DNA of 64,000 nt from an uncultured Prevotellaceae bacterium (GTDB taxonomy: Bacteria; Bacteroidota; Bacteroidia; Bacteroidales; Bacteroidaceae): positions 1 to 64,000 of the forward strand of contig CACXVS010000007.1 of the NCBI GenBank assembly GCA_902771155.1. The letters run 5' to 3'. A program made the translations under genes and the position numbers. The notes below the pieces were generated by a model, which saw only the letters and a program-made list of their open reading frames with translations, was not told the DNA's origin and did no database searches. This document shows, in pieces, positions 1 to 8,153 of this stretch. How positions within the stretch are numbered: the first letter of the stretch is position 1; the number at the start of each line of letters is the position of its first letter.

Positions 1-159
1 GTTGATGGCTCTACGATGAAGGAGCTGAAGGGCACAGGTTGCTACTGCATCAACTACAAGGAGAAGTGGGAAGACGGTGAGGAGCACTTCGAGGAGATGG
101 AGATTGTTTGCCAGAAGCTCGAGAACGGTGCCGTCAGCTACGAGAATCCCTGGAAGTAA
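1..159 (+). CDS. tssD: TssD/Hcp-like tube protein, 3' end only
   Basis: The last 52 residues of a protein that starts left of the window; the stop is TAA at 157-159. The segment has the alternating aromatic/acidic strand pattern and the ending YENPWK seen in Bacteroidetes Hcp (TssD) tube subunits. It is followed by two further Hcp-like genes and a VgrG gene, which supports the reading. Hcp proteins stack as hexameric rings to make the inner tube of the contractile needle. The family assignment rests on a short fragment and on context, so it is moderate. It could also be a divergent paralogue serving as tube initiator. Confidence 0.6.
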   Translation, partial: VDGSTMKELKGTGCYCINYKEKWEDGEEHFEEMEIVCQKLENGAVSYENPWK

Positions 160-181
160 TTCTATGATACTACATTTGACT

Positions 182-200
182 CAGCCTCCTTGTGGGGCTG
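182..200 (+). other. Small hairpin between Hcp-like genes
   Basis: A 7-bp stem (CAGCCTC at 182-188, GGGGCTG at 194-200, one G-U pair) with a 5-base loop lies in the 79-bp gap after the first Hcp-like gene. No T-run follows, so it is not a convincing terminator. A hairpin here could protect or process the 3' end of an abundant tube-protein message while letting some transcription continue into the operon. That role is inference from position only. Confidence 0.3.
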
Positions 201-238
201 GGCCAAATGATTTTAATAATAAATAAGGTTAAGATACT

Positions 239-658
239 ATGGCATTAATGGCGCGTCTGCAATTCGGCGACAATATGGCAGGACTCTATTCGAAGGAGTA
301 CCTCGTGAAGGATTGCCACTTGCATTTTTCAAGGCATCACAACCACTTCCGTCCTGACACCGACGCAAGGTGTGAGAAGGTGGAACTGGTCGTGGTCGCC
401 CCTGGTAGAGAAGACTTGAACCTGTATGAGTGGTATATTAACAACGGTACGATGAGTGGAAGGGTCGTTTTCGATCTCCAATCGTTGACAAGTAACTCCG
501 TTGAGAAAATTATTCAGTTTGAGGACGCCTATTGTTGTTCTATTGAGGAGGAGTATCAGATAGACACTCAGAAGCGCCGTTGCCTGAAACTATTGATCAT
601 GGCCGAGGAACTCGTTATCAACGACACGGCTTTTAATAACCTTTATGCCAAAAAGTGA
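239..658 (+). CDS. tssD: TssD/Hcp-like tube protein (second copy)
   Basis: A 139-residue protein of the size and strand pattern of Bacteroidetes TssD (Hcp): an N-terminal ARLQFG strand, a central stretch ending LYEWYINNG, and a late FEDAYCCSIEEEY strand typical of the family. It is predicted to be a cytoplasmic ring-forming tube subunit. An in-frame ATG three codons downstream (248) is an alternative start. It lies between the partial Hcp-like gene and a third Hcp-like gene. The three proteins differ strongly in sequence, so they are unlikely to be simple redundant copies; one may cap or initiate the tube. Confidence 0.65.
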   Translation: MALMARLQFGDNMAGLYSKEYLVKDCHLHFSRHHNHFRPDTDARCEKVELVVVAPGREDLNLYEWYINNGTMSGRVVFDLQSLTSNSVEKIIQFEDAYCCSIEEEYQIDTQKRRCLKLLIMAEELVINDTAFNNLYAKK

Positions 659-669
659 AGCTTAGAACT

Positions 670-1152
670 ATGCTAAATTATTCAGATCATCTCAAAGCCG
701 TGCTCTACCCAGATAGTTTTCTGGAAGTGATGGAGAATGTGGAGAAGCGGCATTGTCAGACTATTCAGCATTTCTCCTACAAGTGTGAGCGCAATCGTAA
801 TGACGCAGGCTTCCCTTATGGCAATACCATACCGACGGAACTACAGTTTACTGTCAAGTTGGGATTGCCCGACGATGGGAAAGTGTTCTATCAGCAGATG
901 CAGCAGAACGAACCCTTCGACCATACCTTCATTTTCAATGCAACCTTCGACCAGAATGACCGCCTGAGTTCTTATGAAGACGCTATGGTCGTCAATGGCT
1001 ATGTGGTGGATGTGAAGGAGGACTACGATGCTACCGTGACAGAAGACGGAACCGTGCAGCAGATTCTGATCCAAGTAACTCTTCTGCTCAGCTCCATCAC
1101 CTATGTCGGCAAGGATGACAATTCGAAGATTCTGGAAATTACGCACAATTAA
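670..1152 (+). CDS. tssD: TssD/Hcp-like protein (third copy)
   Basis: A 160-residue protein with Hcp-like features: the strand ELQFTVKLGLP, a middle region FIFNATFDQNDRLSSYEDA, and a final strand-rich region. It is longer than the neighbouring copy because of an N-terminal extension. The ATG at 670 is used here. A GTG at 655 in the same frame would overlap the upstream stop as GTGA and is also possible. It sits directly in front of the VgrG gene, where a tube-to-hub adaptor would be expected in a contractile system, but the specific role is inference. Confidence 0.55.
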   Translation: MLNYSDHLKAVLYPDSFLEVMENVEKRHCQTIQHFSYKCERNRNDAGFPYGNTIPTELQFTVKLGLPDDGKVFYQQMQQNEPFDHTFIFNATFDQNDRLSSYEDAMVVNGYVVDVKEDYDATVTEDGTVQQILIQVTLLLSSITYVGKDDNSKILEITHN

Positions 1153-1171
1153 TATATAAAAGGGCTCAACT

Positions 1172-4100
1172 ATGGCAGAAGTTAAACTATATATTTATAA
1201 GGGTGACCAAAAGGGTGAACCTGTCACTCAGAGGGGTACTGGCAGCTTTTTTTTCGACAAATCAACGGTTTTGCCTCCTGTCAAAGATGATGTGACAGGG
1301 ACTCTCAAAACGACAACAATCACAAACACATATCATATTTCCCTTCCAAGTCTGGCTAAACTTACATACCATAAGAAGGTTTATGAACCCTGTGAGATTT
1401 TTGCTTATATTCAGTTGGGTAGTGTACAAAAGAGAACGATAAAGACGACAAAGACTACCCGATATGACAAGGATTGCAAGGAAATTGGTTCAGAAGAAAA
1501 AAAAGAGGTAGGTGAATTTGATGAATTTGACAACGAAATGACCAATAGGTTCAGAGGAACCGCTTCTTCTGTCAACAGCATAATTAATAACTTTTTAGGT
1601 GCGAAGGTAATTCTTGAGATAGATGGAAATACTGTTGCGGAGAATTATCTGGTATTTAAAGTCCGTACGACCTATAAAACCATCAGCAATAGCACTTCAC
1701 GTTTCTTGGAACTGACCATCTATAGTGCTGACAAAATGATGGATTTAGACAAGTATAGCCGCGCCTATACTGCCAGGAGACTCTATACGGATATTCTGGC
1801 AGAGGAATCGAAGAAATTTAATCTGAAGGATGCAGAAAAAGATGAGGAATGCACCAGTCTTAGTAAACTGATTGCCAATCATATGCAACTGCTGAAATAT
1901 AAGGAAACCAAGACCGAGGATAGTAAAACGTATGAATGGGCAGACAGGGATGAATTGCGTATTCCTTATATTGTGCAGTATAATGAGAGTTTCTATCGAT
2001 TTATGGTTCGAAATGCCAACCGTTTTGGTGAGTTTCTCTATTTTGAGGATGGTAGGCTGAACTTAGGTATGCAACCTTCTGAGGCGAACTATTTTAAGTT
2101 GGATTCGAATGGCGAAAGAGAGCAGAAGAACGGTGAGGATGTCGTTATCGATTGGGCAACAGAGCCTAATGCTGTTCAGAGCCGCTTTTATGAGAGTATG
2201 GTTTCGGAGGGTGTTACTGTAAAGGATCGAGCATATGACTTTACCAGTCATAAGCCTGATAGTGAAAGCGCATTTGTTGATTCTGCTGATAGCCGTTATA
2301 ATTTTGATCCTGTATCTACAGACGAATGGACGAATCAGGATATTAAGAAAAATGAATATCATGAATTTAAGGAGATTCTGGGGGAGGAGATGAAAGCTTA
2401 CGTCGCAGAATTCGTATTCAAGGCACTTGAAATGAAATCAGTCGGTGAAGCACTTGTCGTTTTAGTAAAAGAAACGCTCGGAAAAATCTATGAAGTCTGG
2501 AACTCGGTTGCGGATTATAATAATCAGTTGGACAAAGCCAATTATCAAGATAAAGATGATAAAGATCTTGTCTTCGATGACCAAAGGTATGGAAAAAAAT
2601 ATTCACAGTTTACTACTTATAATGGCAGCACCCACCTACAGGATAATCTGAAAGTATTTAGTAATGATGTTATTTCGAATTTTACGTCCTATTTCTATTC
2701 AACCATAAGAAAAAAGGAAAAAGAGATAGGAGAACAGGCGGTATGGCTGGACTTTGGTAGTTTTTTCAAACCTATCAAGTTGGGTGACAAATTACATGTG
2801 GATGGTCAGGATTATGTGGCTATTTCCGTTGAGGGCTCCTACGAGAATGGTCAGGAGCATCTGATTGTATCGGCTCTTCCTGTGATGACGTTGACAGATA
2901 CATCTACGACGACTGGGGCCCTTACGGCTCAAGGTGAGGATGCATGGACAACCACCCTTCCGTTCCCGCCGGCATTGCCCGATGTTGTTATCCGTGATGC
3001 ACGCCCGCAGGTGGCTTTCGTTGCTGCAACCTTGGATCCCCAAAACATGGGGCGTATCCGTGTACGGTATCCTTGGCAAGATAAAGACGGTGATGCATCA
3101 CCATGGATTCGTATTACTCTGCCTTTGGCAACTGCAGGTGGTGCTGTAAACTTCACTCCCAGTGAAGGCGATGAGGTGATGGTTGGCTATGAGCATGGCA
3201 ATATCGATCGTCCATATGCCATGGGTTATCTTGTTGCACCGTTTGTGAATGAACATTGGTCGAACGCGTTGCCCATGGACCAGTATGGCACTTCTCATGG
3301 TATCAGGACTAAGACTGGTCATCACTTGACCTTTGAGGATGGTTTTGCTTTCGCTCCTATGCTGTTTAATACGTTGGGAGCTACGTCGTGTATCAAGTCT
3401 TTATGGCCTGTTGGTGCAACAGGTCCTTGGCCGTTTGGTAATGAATTGACCGCAGATTTCGGTGGTGGCTTTGAACTGTCTGACCGTTATGGATTCTATA
3501 AGATTACGGGAAGTACAGATGAGCGTTCTGTTTCCATAGCGTCGCCTGCGGGAACGGTAGAGGTGAATGCCTTCCAAGGCATTTCTATTAATGCGCCCAA
3601 TGGTGATATTGAGATCAAGGGTAAGAACGTGTCGATCTCAGCCAGCAATCAGCTGAGCTTAACATCAGGTGAAAATATTAAGGACAAACTCTGGTATCAG
3701 AAGAAGTGGGAGAATGGCGCAAAAGGTAAGCTTGCATCATTAGGAGCTTTGGCTTTGGCAGGCGGAAAGGATGCCCTTAGCACGTTGGGAGAAGAGACGA
3801 TTGCCAATCTGACAGATGTTTCATTCATCCGTTGTCTTATGGAATGGCTCATCCGTCCGATTAATGGCACGCTCCAGATTAAGTCTTATACATTTGTCAC
3901 GATTGAAGCAGGCGAGGGTAAGGCTGAGTTGCCACCAGAGAGCCTTAGGAAATATGATCCTTCATCACTATATAAGATATATGTGACATCTTTGCTGATT
4001 GGCAGGAATGTATATGCTCTTATCGATAATATTCACAAGAAGTATGATGCGCTTTGTGATGCAACAATAGCATTTAATGCTATCTCTGGAAATTCTGGTA

Positions 4101-5017
4101 TAAACAAAGATGAATCTGCCATATCATTCGAAAAAGTCATCGAAAAAGGTAAAACAGAACTAAAGATGGATTCTGATTTTAGTTGGGAAGATGGTAATAC
4201 TAATAATCTTAAGTTAGAAGAAGTTAACTTTACCGAAGAAGAACCAAAGAGAGAGAGTTTTGATATTAATGAAGATTTTCTATCAGCCGATCTTGCATGG
4301 TATTATCGAAAGAGAGAATATTTAGAAGGATTAACTTTAAGAAATTTAGATAGGCAGAATAAGCGGACTGTTATTGTTAAAACCTCAAATCAATTGCGTC
4401 AAGCGGCGAATGATTTGTCTGATGCTGCCAAGAAATGGACAGATATGGAAAAAGAAGATTTTAAGAGTAAGTATACATCAAATGAAGCAGATATTTCTGA
4501 TGCTGTCAAGAAAATCAAGGCAGAAAAACTCATAACAGATTTGGGCATTATGTCGCTCGACGAAATGAAAAATTGCAGTTATGGTAAGGATATTGAAAAA
4601 ATAGATGATGCTGTTTGGAAGTTACAACAAAAGTATTTGACCAGATACATCATCTTTAAGTACCTTTCTGGGAAAAGTGATATTAAGCAGGACAAGGGTC
4701 AAATACATTCTATCGATGATGTTTTTTACAACAACAAATGGCGTGCTTATGTAAAATCTTTAGAGAAGAATGAAAGTATCTTGCATGAATTATCAGGTGA
4801 AACAAAAGACTGGTTTAAGGAGAATATGATTCCATTCCGAGGATTTAAGGATGACCAGAAAAAATGGAAAAATGGGTTTAAAGGGAAGATCCTATTGTCA
4901 GAGCAAGAGGGTAGAACTGCCTCTTTTGATAACAATTTCAATATGAAGACTCATGTGAATCAGGATTTCGATGAGCAAAGTATTGAAGAACTTCATAAAC
5001 TTTTAAATAAAGCTTGA
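1172..5017 (+). CDS. tssI: VgrG/TssI spike protein with long C-terminal extension
   Basis: A 1281-residue VgrG-type spike. Residues 1 to about 600 form the gp27-like hub part. From about residue 611 comes the gp5-type OB-fold signature (NMGRIRVRYPW, SPWIRI, SEGDEVMVGYEHGN), followed by KTGHHLTFEDG near residue 714 and a short beta-helix at about 815-835 (IKGKNVSISASNQLSL). This part matches Bacteroidetes T6SS VgrG proteins. Beyond it, some 445 residues (from about nt 3680) match nothing I recognise; they are charged, mostly helical in appearance and encoded in visibly more AT-rich DNA. The extension could be a fused effector or a loading platform for the next gene. It starts 19 bp after the third Hcp-like gene. 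Confidence 0.85.
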   Translation: MAEVKLYIYKGDQKGEPVTQRGTGSFFFDKSTVLPPVKDDVTGTLKTTTITNTYHISLPSLAKLTYHKKVYEPCEIFAYIQLGSVQKRTIKTTKTTRYDKDCKEIGSEEKKEVGEFDEFDNEMTNRFRGTASSVNSIINNFLGAKVILEIDGNTVAENYLVFKVRTTYKTISNSTSRFLELTIYSADKMMDLDKYSRAYTARRLYTDILAEESKKFNLKDAEKDEECTSLSKLIANHMQLLKYKETKTEDSKTYEWADRDELRIPYIVQYNESFYRFMVRNANRFGEFLYFEDGRLNLGMQPSEANYFKLDSNGEREQKNGEDVVIDWATEPNAVQSRFYESMVSEGVTVKDRAYDFTSHKPDSESAFVDSADSRYNFDPVSTDEWTNQDIKKNEYHEFKEILGEEMKAYVAEFVFKALEMKSVGEALVVLVKETLGKIYEVWNSVADYNNQLDKANYQDKDDKDLVFDDQRYGKKYSQFTTYNGSTHLQDNLKVFSNDVISNFTSYFYSTIRKKEKEIGEQAVWLDFGSFFKPIKLGDKLHVDGQDYVAISVEGSYENGQEHLIVSALPVMTLTDTSTTTGALTAQGEDAWTTTLPFPPALPDVVIRDARPQVAFVAATLDPQNMGRIRVRYPWQDKDGDASPWIRITLPLATAGGAVNFTPSEGDEVMVGYEHGNIDRPYAMGYLVAPFVNEHWSNALPMDQYGTSHGIRTKTGHHLTFEDGFAFAPMLFNTLGATSCIKSLWPVGATGPWPFGNELTADFGGGFELSDRYGFYKITGSTDERSVSIASPAGTVEVNAFQGISINAPNGDIEIKGKNVSISASNQLSLTSGENIKDKLWYQKKWENGAKGKLASLGALALAGGKDALSTLGEETIANLTDVSFIRCLMEWLIRPINGTLQIKSYTFVTIEAGEGKAELPPESLRKYDPSSLYKIYVTSLLIGRNVYALIDNIHKKYDALCDATIAFNAISGNSGINKDESAISFEKVIEKGKTELKMDSDFSWEDGNTNNLKLEEVNFTEEEPKRESFDINEDFLSADLAWYYRKREYLEGLTLRNLDRQNKRTVIVKTSNQLRQAANDLSDAAKKWTDMEKEDFKSKYTSNEADISDAVKKIKAEKLITDLGIMSLDEMKNCSYGKDIEKIDDAVWKLQQKYLTRYIIFKYLSGKSDIKQDKGQIHSIDDVFYNNKWRAYVKSLEKNESILHELSGETKDWFKENMIPFRGFKDDQKKWKNGFKGKILLSEQEGRTASFDNNFNMKTHVNQDFDEQSIEELHKLLNKA

Positions 5018-5020
5018 TGT

Positions 5021-7042
5021 ATGGAGACACAATTTTCTGACTGGAAGACTATTCTAAAAGATTTTAAGGATAGTGTGGAGAAAGATCTCGATGAGATTCG
5101 CCAGCAAAAGGCGGAGATCCAGCAAATCAAGCATGAGATATTTAACCGAATGGCCCAGGGACAATATATCCATGATGACCACCGCATTGTGCTCTCAGCC
5201 CCTGAGATTATTATCGGCAATGTAGATAGTACGGGTATGCTTTGGTCGGAGGACGGCTCTACCATCACCATCCGTGGTAATGGGGTGAATTTGGAGGGCT
5301 CAGGTTCAGCTGGCTATGTGAAGAGTCGTGCCACCAATATCTCGCAGATTGCTGTCGATCCAGGTATGGACGGTATGGAGGATGTGGTACGCCCAGGCTC
5401 GACTGTGGTTAGTCAGGCCCGTAGTATTGTGCTTCAGAGCAATGATTCCGAAGGCTGCTTCTCTCAGTTGCCTACCAATCTTGTGGGTTGTGGTGTGAGT
5501 ATCCATTCTGATGGACAGATGGCTATTGATGCCTCGAAATCCGTGGATGTACGTGGTACGGCTATCGAAAATATGCTTAGCGTGTTGAATGAACAGAAGT
5601 CGAGTCTGAGTTCAGCTGCCTCAGACCGGATAGATGAGGTCAGCTCGTTAACTGACGATATCAAGGATATCTTGGAAGATATTGATGGTTTGACTGATGA
5701 TGATGAGAGCATTCGTTCAAGCATTGGTGACCTGCTTGATCTGCGGAAGGATTATGAGGCATTGTTACCCTCTTTGGTACCTGCCATTGAGGATTGTGTC
5801 AGAACAATCTCTGCCCTAGCTGAGGTGAACCGCAAGATATCCTGTCTGGAGGACGAACAGACTGCCCTGAACAGTGAAAAGGACAACTTTACAGAGAGCT
5901 CTACAGGTGCTTCGCTGGCATTGACAGCAGAACGGATGTCGCTCATTTCTGTCGACGGTGATGGTAATATCCGTACCAATGCCGAGGCTGCTGTCAACAT
6001 TCAGACGGGCAAGGTAAATATTGAGACCATGCAGTCGGACGGCTCGCTGATAGAGAACAGTTATGTGAACATCCATACAGGCTCAGTGGATATCTCCACT
6101 GTGAATCCTGCCTTGACAGAGCCTGGTAAGCCTGATGGTGACTATACTACTGGTGGCCATTTCAATGTTAGCTCCAAGAATCTGTCGTTTGTGGCTGTCG
6201 ACTATAACATTGCCGATGGAGAATATACAGAGTCGGCTCTAACGGCTGACAGTAGTTTATATGTGCGATTGCAGGATACGTTCCTGCATGCTGTGGATAC
6301 AGAGGGTAATAGCACGGGTAGTTTCAACTTGGTAGCCGACAAGATGCAAATGGCTGCTGCTGACAAAGATGGCAACCAGACCGGTAACATTGATATGAAG
6401 GCTCTGGATATCTTCATGTCGTCGAAGGATAAGGACGGTACGGCTACGGGTGCAATGACAATGACTGCCAAGGATATGAGTCTGCTGTCGATCGACAAAG
6501 ATGGAAAGGCTTTAGGTCAGGTGGTTGTCAATGGTAAGGATGTGCATGTAAAGGCGATGGATCTCGACGACAAGGGCAAGGATAAGAATCTTGCTGCGGG
6601 TAGTAATATGGTTATTGCTGCAGAAAACGTCTTTGTGGGTCGTACAAAGAGCGATCGTCAGAGTAAGACATTGACACTCTCCTCAGAGAAGACTGGTATC
6701 TATGGTAAGACGACTGCTGAGATGCAGCAAGGCGAAGCTAAGGCTGTTGTTCAACTTGATGGTGGTAATGTGGCTGTCAGTGGTTCGAAGGCCGAGTTCT
6801 ATGGCGATAATACCATGAACGGCAAGACGACCTTTAAGGGTGATGTCACTGCTCCAAAGTTGACCGCAGATAATTTGGAGGCTAAGACTTCGTTCAAGAG
6901 TAAAAACATCAGTGATGGTATTGCAGTGCCAGGTGCGCCCTCATCCGCTAAGCTCAGTGCGAAGCTGAAGGAAGACGATGCACCAGAGTCGCAGGAGATT
7001 AAGTTAAGTAATGAAGAAAAATCAGAAGGAGGATCAGAATAA
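5021..7042 (+). CDS. Coiled-coil and beta-helix spike-associated protein
   Basis: A 673-residue protein with no family I can name. Residues 1-45 are a coiled coil. A strand-rich region follows, then a second long coiled coil at about 195-290, then a beta-rich region with about 22-residue repeats around residues 425-512, each carrying a DKDG-type turn followed by alternating hydrophobic residues. The C-terminus is charged and Lys/Ser-rich. The repeat pattern resembles the intertwined beta-helices of phage tail spikes and VgrG tips. The start lies 3 bp after the VgrG stop, so the two are probably translated together. I infer a structural role at the spike or as an effector-carrying extension. 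No signal peptide or membrane segment is visible. Confidence 0.5.
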   Translation: METQFSDWKTILKDFKDSVEKDLDEIRQQKAEIQQIKHEIFNRMAQGQYIHDDHRIVLSAPEIIIGNVDSTGMLWSEDGSTITIRGNGVNLEGSGSAGYVKSRATNISQIAVDPGMDGMEDVVRPGSTVVSQARSIVLQSNDSEGCFSQLPTNLVGCGVSIHSDGQMAIDASKSVDVRGTAIENMLSVLNEQKSSLSSAASDRIDEVSSLTDDIKDILEDIDGLTDDDESIRSSIGDLLDLRKDYEALLPSLVPAIEDCVRTISALAEVNRKISCLEDEQTALNSEKDNFTESSTGASLALTAERMSLISVDGDGNIRTNAEAAVNIQTGKVNIETMQSDGSLIENSYVNIHTGSVDISTVNPALTEPGKPDGDYTTGGHFNVSSKNLSFVAVDYNIADGEYTESALTADSSLYVRLQDTFLHAVDTEGNSTGSFNLVADKMQMAAADKDGNQTGNIDMKALDIFMSSKDKDGTATGAMTMTAKDMSLLSIDKDGKALGQVVVNGKDVHVKAMDLDDKGKDKNLAAGSNMVIAAENVFVGRTKSDRQSKTLTLSSEKTGIYGKTTAEMQQGEAKAVVQLDGGNVAVSGSKAEFYGDNTMNGKTTFKGDVTAPKLTADNLEAKTSFKSKNISDGIAVPGAPSSAKLSAKLKEDDAPESQEIKLSNEEKSEGGSE

Positions 7043-7044
7043 GT

Positions 7045-7743
7045 ATGAAGATAGCAATTGAGACGCTCATCCATGAGATGGAAGGCAGGCTTGGCGGTTA
7101 CGTTACCCTCTTGGTTTACAGATATGCCAACCTTTGTGTTAAGGCTCAGCCCATGGCGCTTTTGTCGGCTCAGATTATCGATGAGGAAATGGGGGAGATG
7201 AATATTGAACAGGTGGCCGGTGTGGCTATTCCCGACGAGTATCATTTGAAACTGATACCTTATGATCCGCGTTTTAACTTTCCTCTTTGTAAAGCAATCA
7301 AGAAAGAACACCCAGAGTTCAAACAGGAATTAGTAAAGCCTGAGAATGCAGATAATGAGGAGGAACGATATCTTATCCTAACGATGCCGGAGGTGAACAA
7401 GGACCGCCATGATGCATTGATAGATTCCGTTAATGTGCTTTACGATGGCTGTAAGGCACAGATGGATAAGACATGTGCCGACTATCGACTAAAATTGGAG
7501 AAGAAGATCGTTTTACTCCCTTCCGATGAGGAGCGTGATGAAGCTAAAGATGCATTGGAGAAATCCATCAATAACCATCAAGGCATCATAGATACTGTCA
7601 AGGCCGATAAAGTGAAGGAAATAGATGAAGCGTACCAGCGCTACATAGATGAGCAGAATGCTAAGAATGCTGATGCTGACGAGAAGGCCGCTGCCCGTGG
7701 AGAGACCGCTGGAAGACAATTCAGAATAGATAATAAAGAATAA
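7045..7743 (+). CDS. Ribosome-recycling-factor-like protein in T6SS-like operon
   Basis: A 232-residue protein whose order of motifs follows bacterial ribosome recycling factor (RRF). Residues near 70 read QVAGVAIPDEYHLKLIPYD, then CKAIKKEHPEF (RRF: QVANVTVPDAR..I.PWDKS, then IEKAI..S). ILTMPEVNKDRHDALID follows (RRF: IRLPIPPLTEERRKELV), then a long helical region with DEAKDALEK and a final KADKVKEID (RRF: DE.K.AED.IQK, AAKEKEI). The Arg-rich element of true RRF (RNARRD type) is replaced by MDKTCAD, so ribosome recycling is unlikely. The C-terminal tail is extended and charged. It lies 2 bp after the spike-like gene and 23 bp before the PAAR-like gene, suggesting a chaperone or adaptor role at the spike. 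The fold call rests on my reading of the motif order only. Confidence 0.5.
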   Translation: MKIAIETLIHEMEGRLGGYVTLLVYRYANLCVKAQPMALLSAQIIDEEMGEMNIEQVAGVAIPDEYHLKLIPYDPRFNFPLCKAIKKEHPEFKQELVKPENADNEEERYLILTMPEVNKDRHDALIDSVNVLYDGCKAQMDKTCADYRLKLEKKIVLLPSDEERDEAKDALEKSINNHQGIIDTVKADKVKEIDEAYQRYIDEQNAKNADADEKAAARGETAGRQFRIDNKE

Positions 7744-7766
7744 TATAATAATAAATAATAAGGTAT

Positions 7767-8153
7767 ATGGGAAATTTTGTAACGATGGGAGCAATGCTCC
7801 AGTGTAATCAGGGTATGGCACCCTGTTCGTTGATTGTGACCGTGCCGCTGCGTCCGAAATGCATGAATATGCTGATGGCGACAACGATGGATTTCACACC
7901 GGCTAACATACCGACTTTCGGCATGTGTCGCTCAATGGCTAATCCGACGGTTTCAGCAGCAACCTCTGCTGCCATGGGAGTGTTGACACCTATGCCATGT
8001 GTGCCAATGATAACGGCACCTTGGTCACCTGGTAGTTCTCAGGTAAAGGTCATGAATATGCCAGCCTTGACAGACAATAGTAAATGTATGTGTGCTTATG
8101 CCGGACAGATATCTGTTACAAGTCCAGGCAACACGATGGTGTCGGGTAAATGA
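7767..8153 (+). CDS. PAAR-like spike-tip protein (DUF4280)
   Basis: A 128-residue, Cys- and Met-rich protein of the DUF4280/PAAR-like type. It begins with a short strand and MLQCNQGMAPCSLIV, has PMPCVPMITAPWSPG in the middle, and ends KCMCAYAGQISVTSPGN, where the final strand pair resembles the tip cap. PAAR-like proteins sharpen the VgrG spike and bind a metal ion at the apex. The conserved cysteines would suit that. Its stop overlaps the next gene's start as ATGA (8150-8153), so the PEGA gene is translationally coupled. No toxin domain is attached. Confidence 0.75.
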   Translation: MGNFVTMGAMLQCNQGMAPCSLIVTVPLRPKCMNMLMATTMDFTPANIPTFGMCRSMANPTVSAATSAAMGVLTPMPCVPMITAPWSPGSSQVKVMNMPALTDNSKCMCAYAGQISVTSPGNTMVSGK

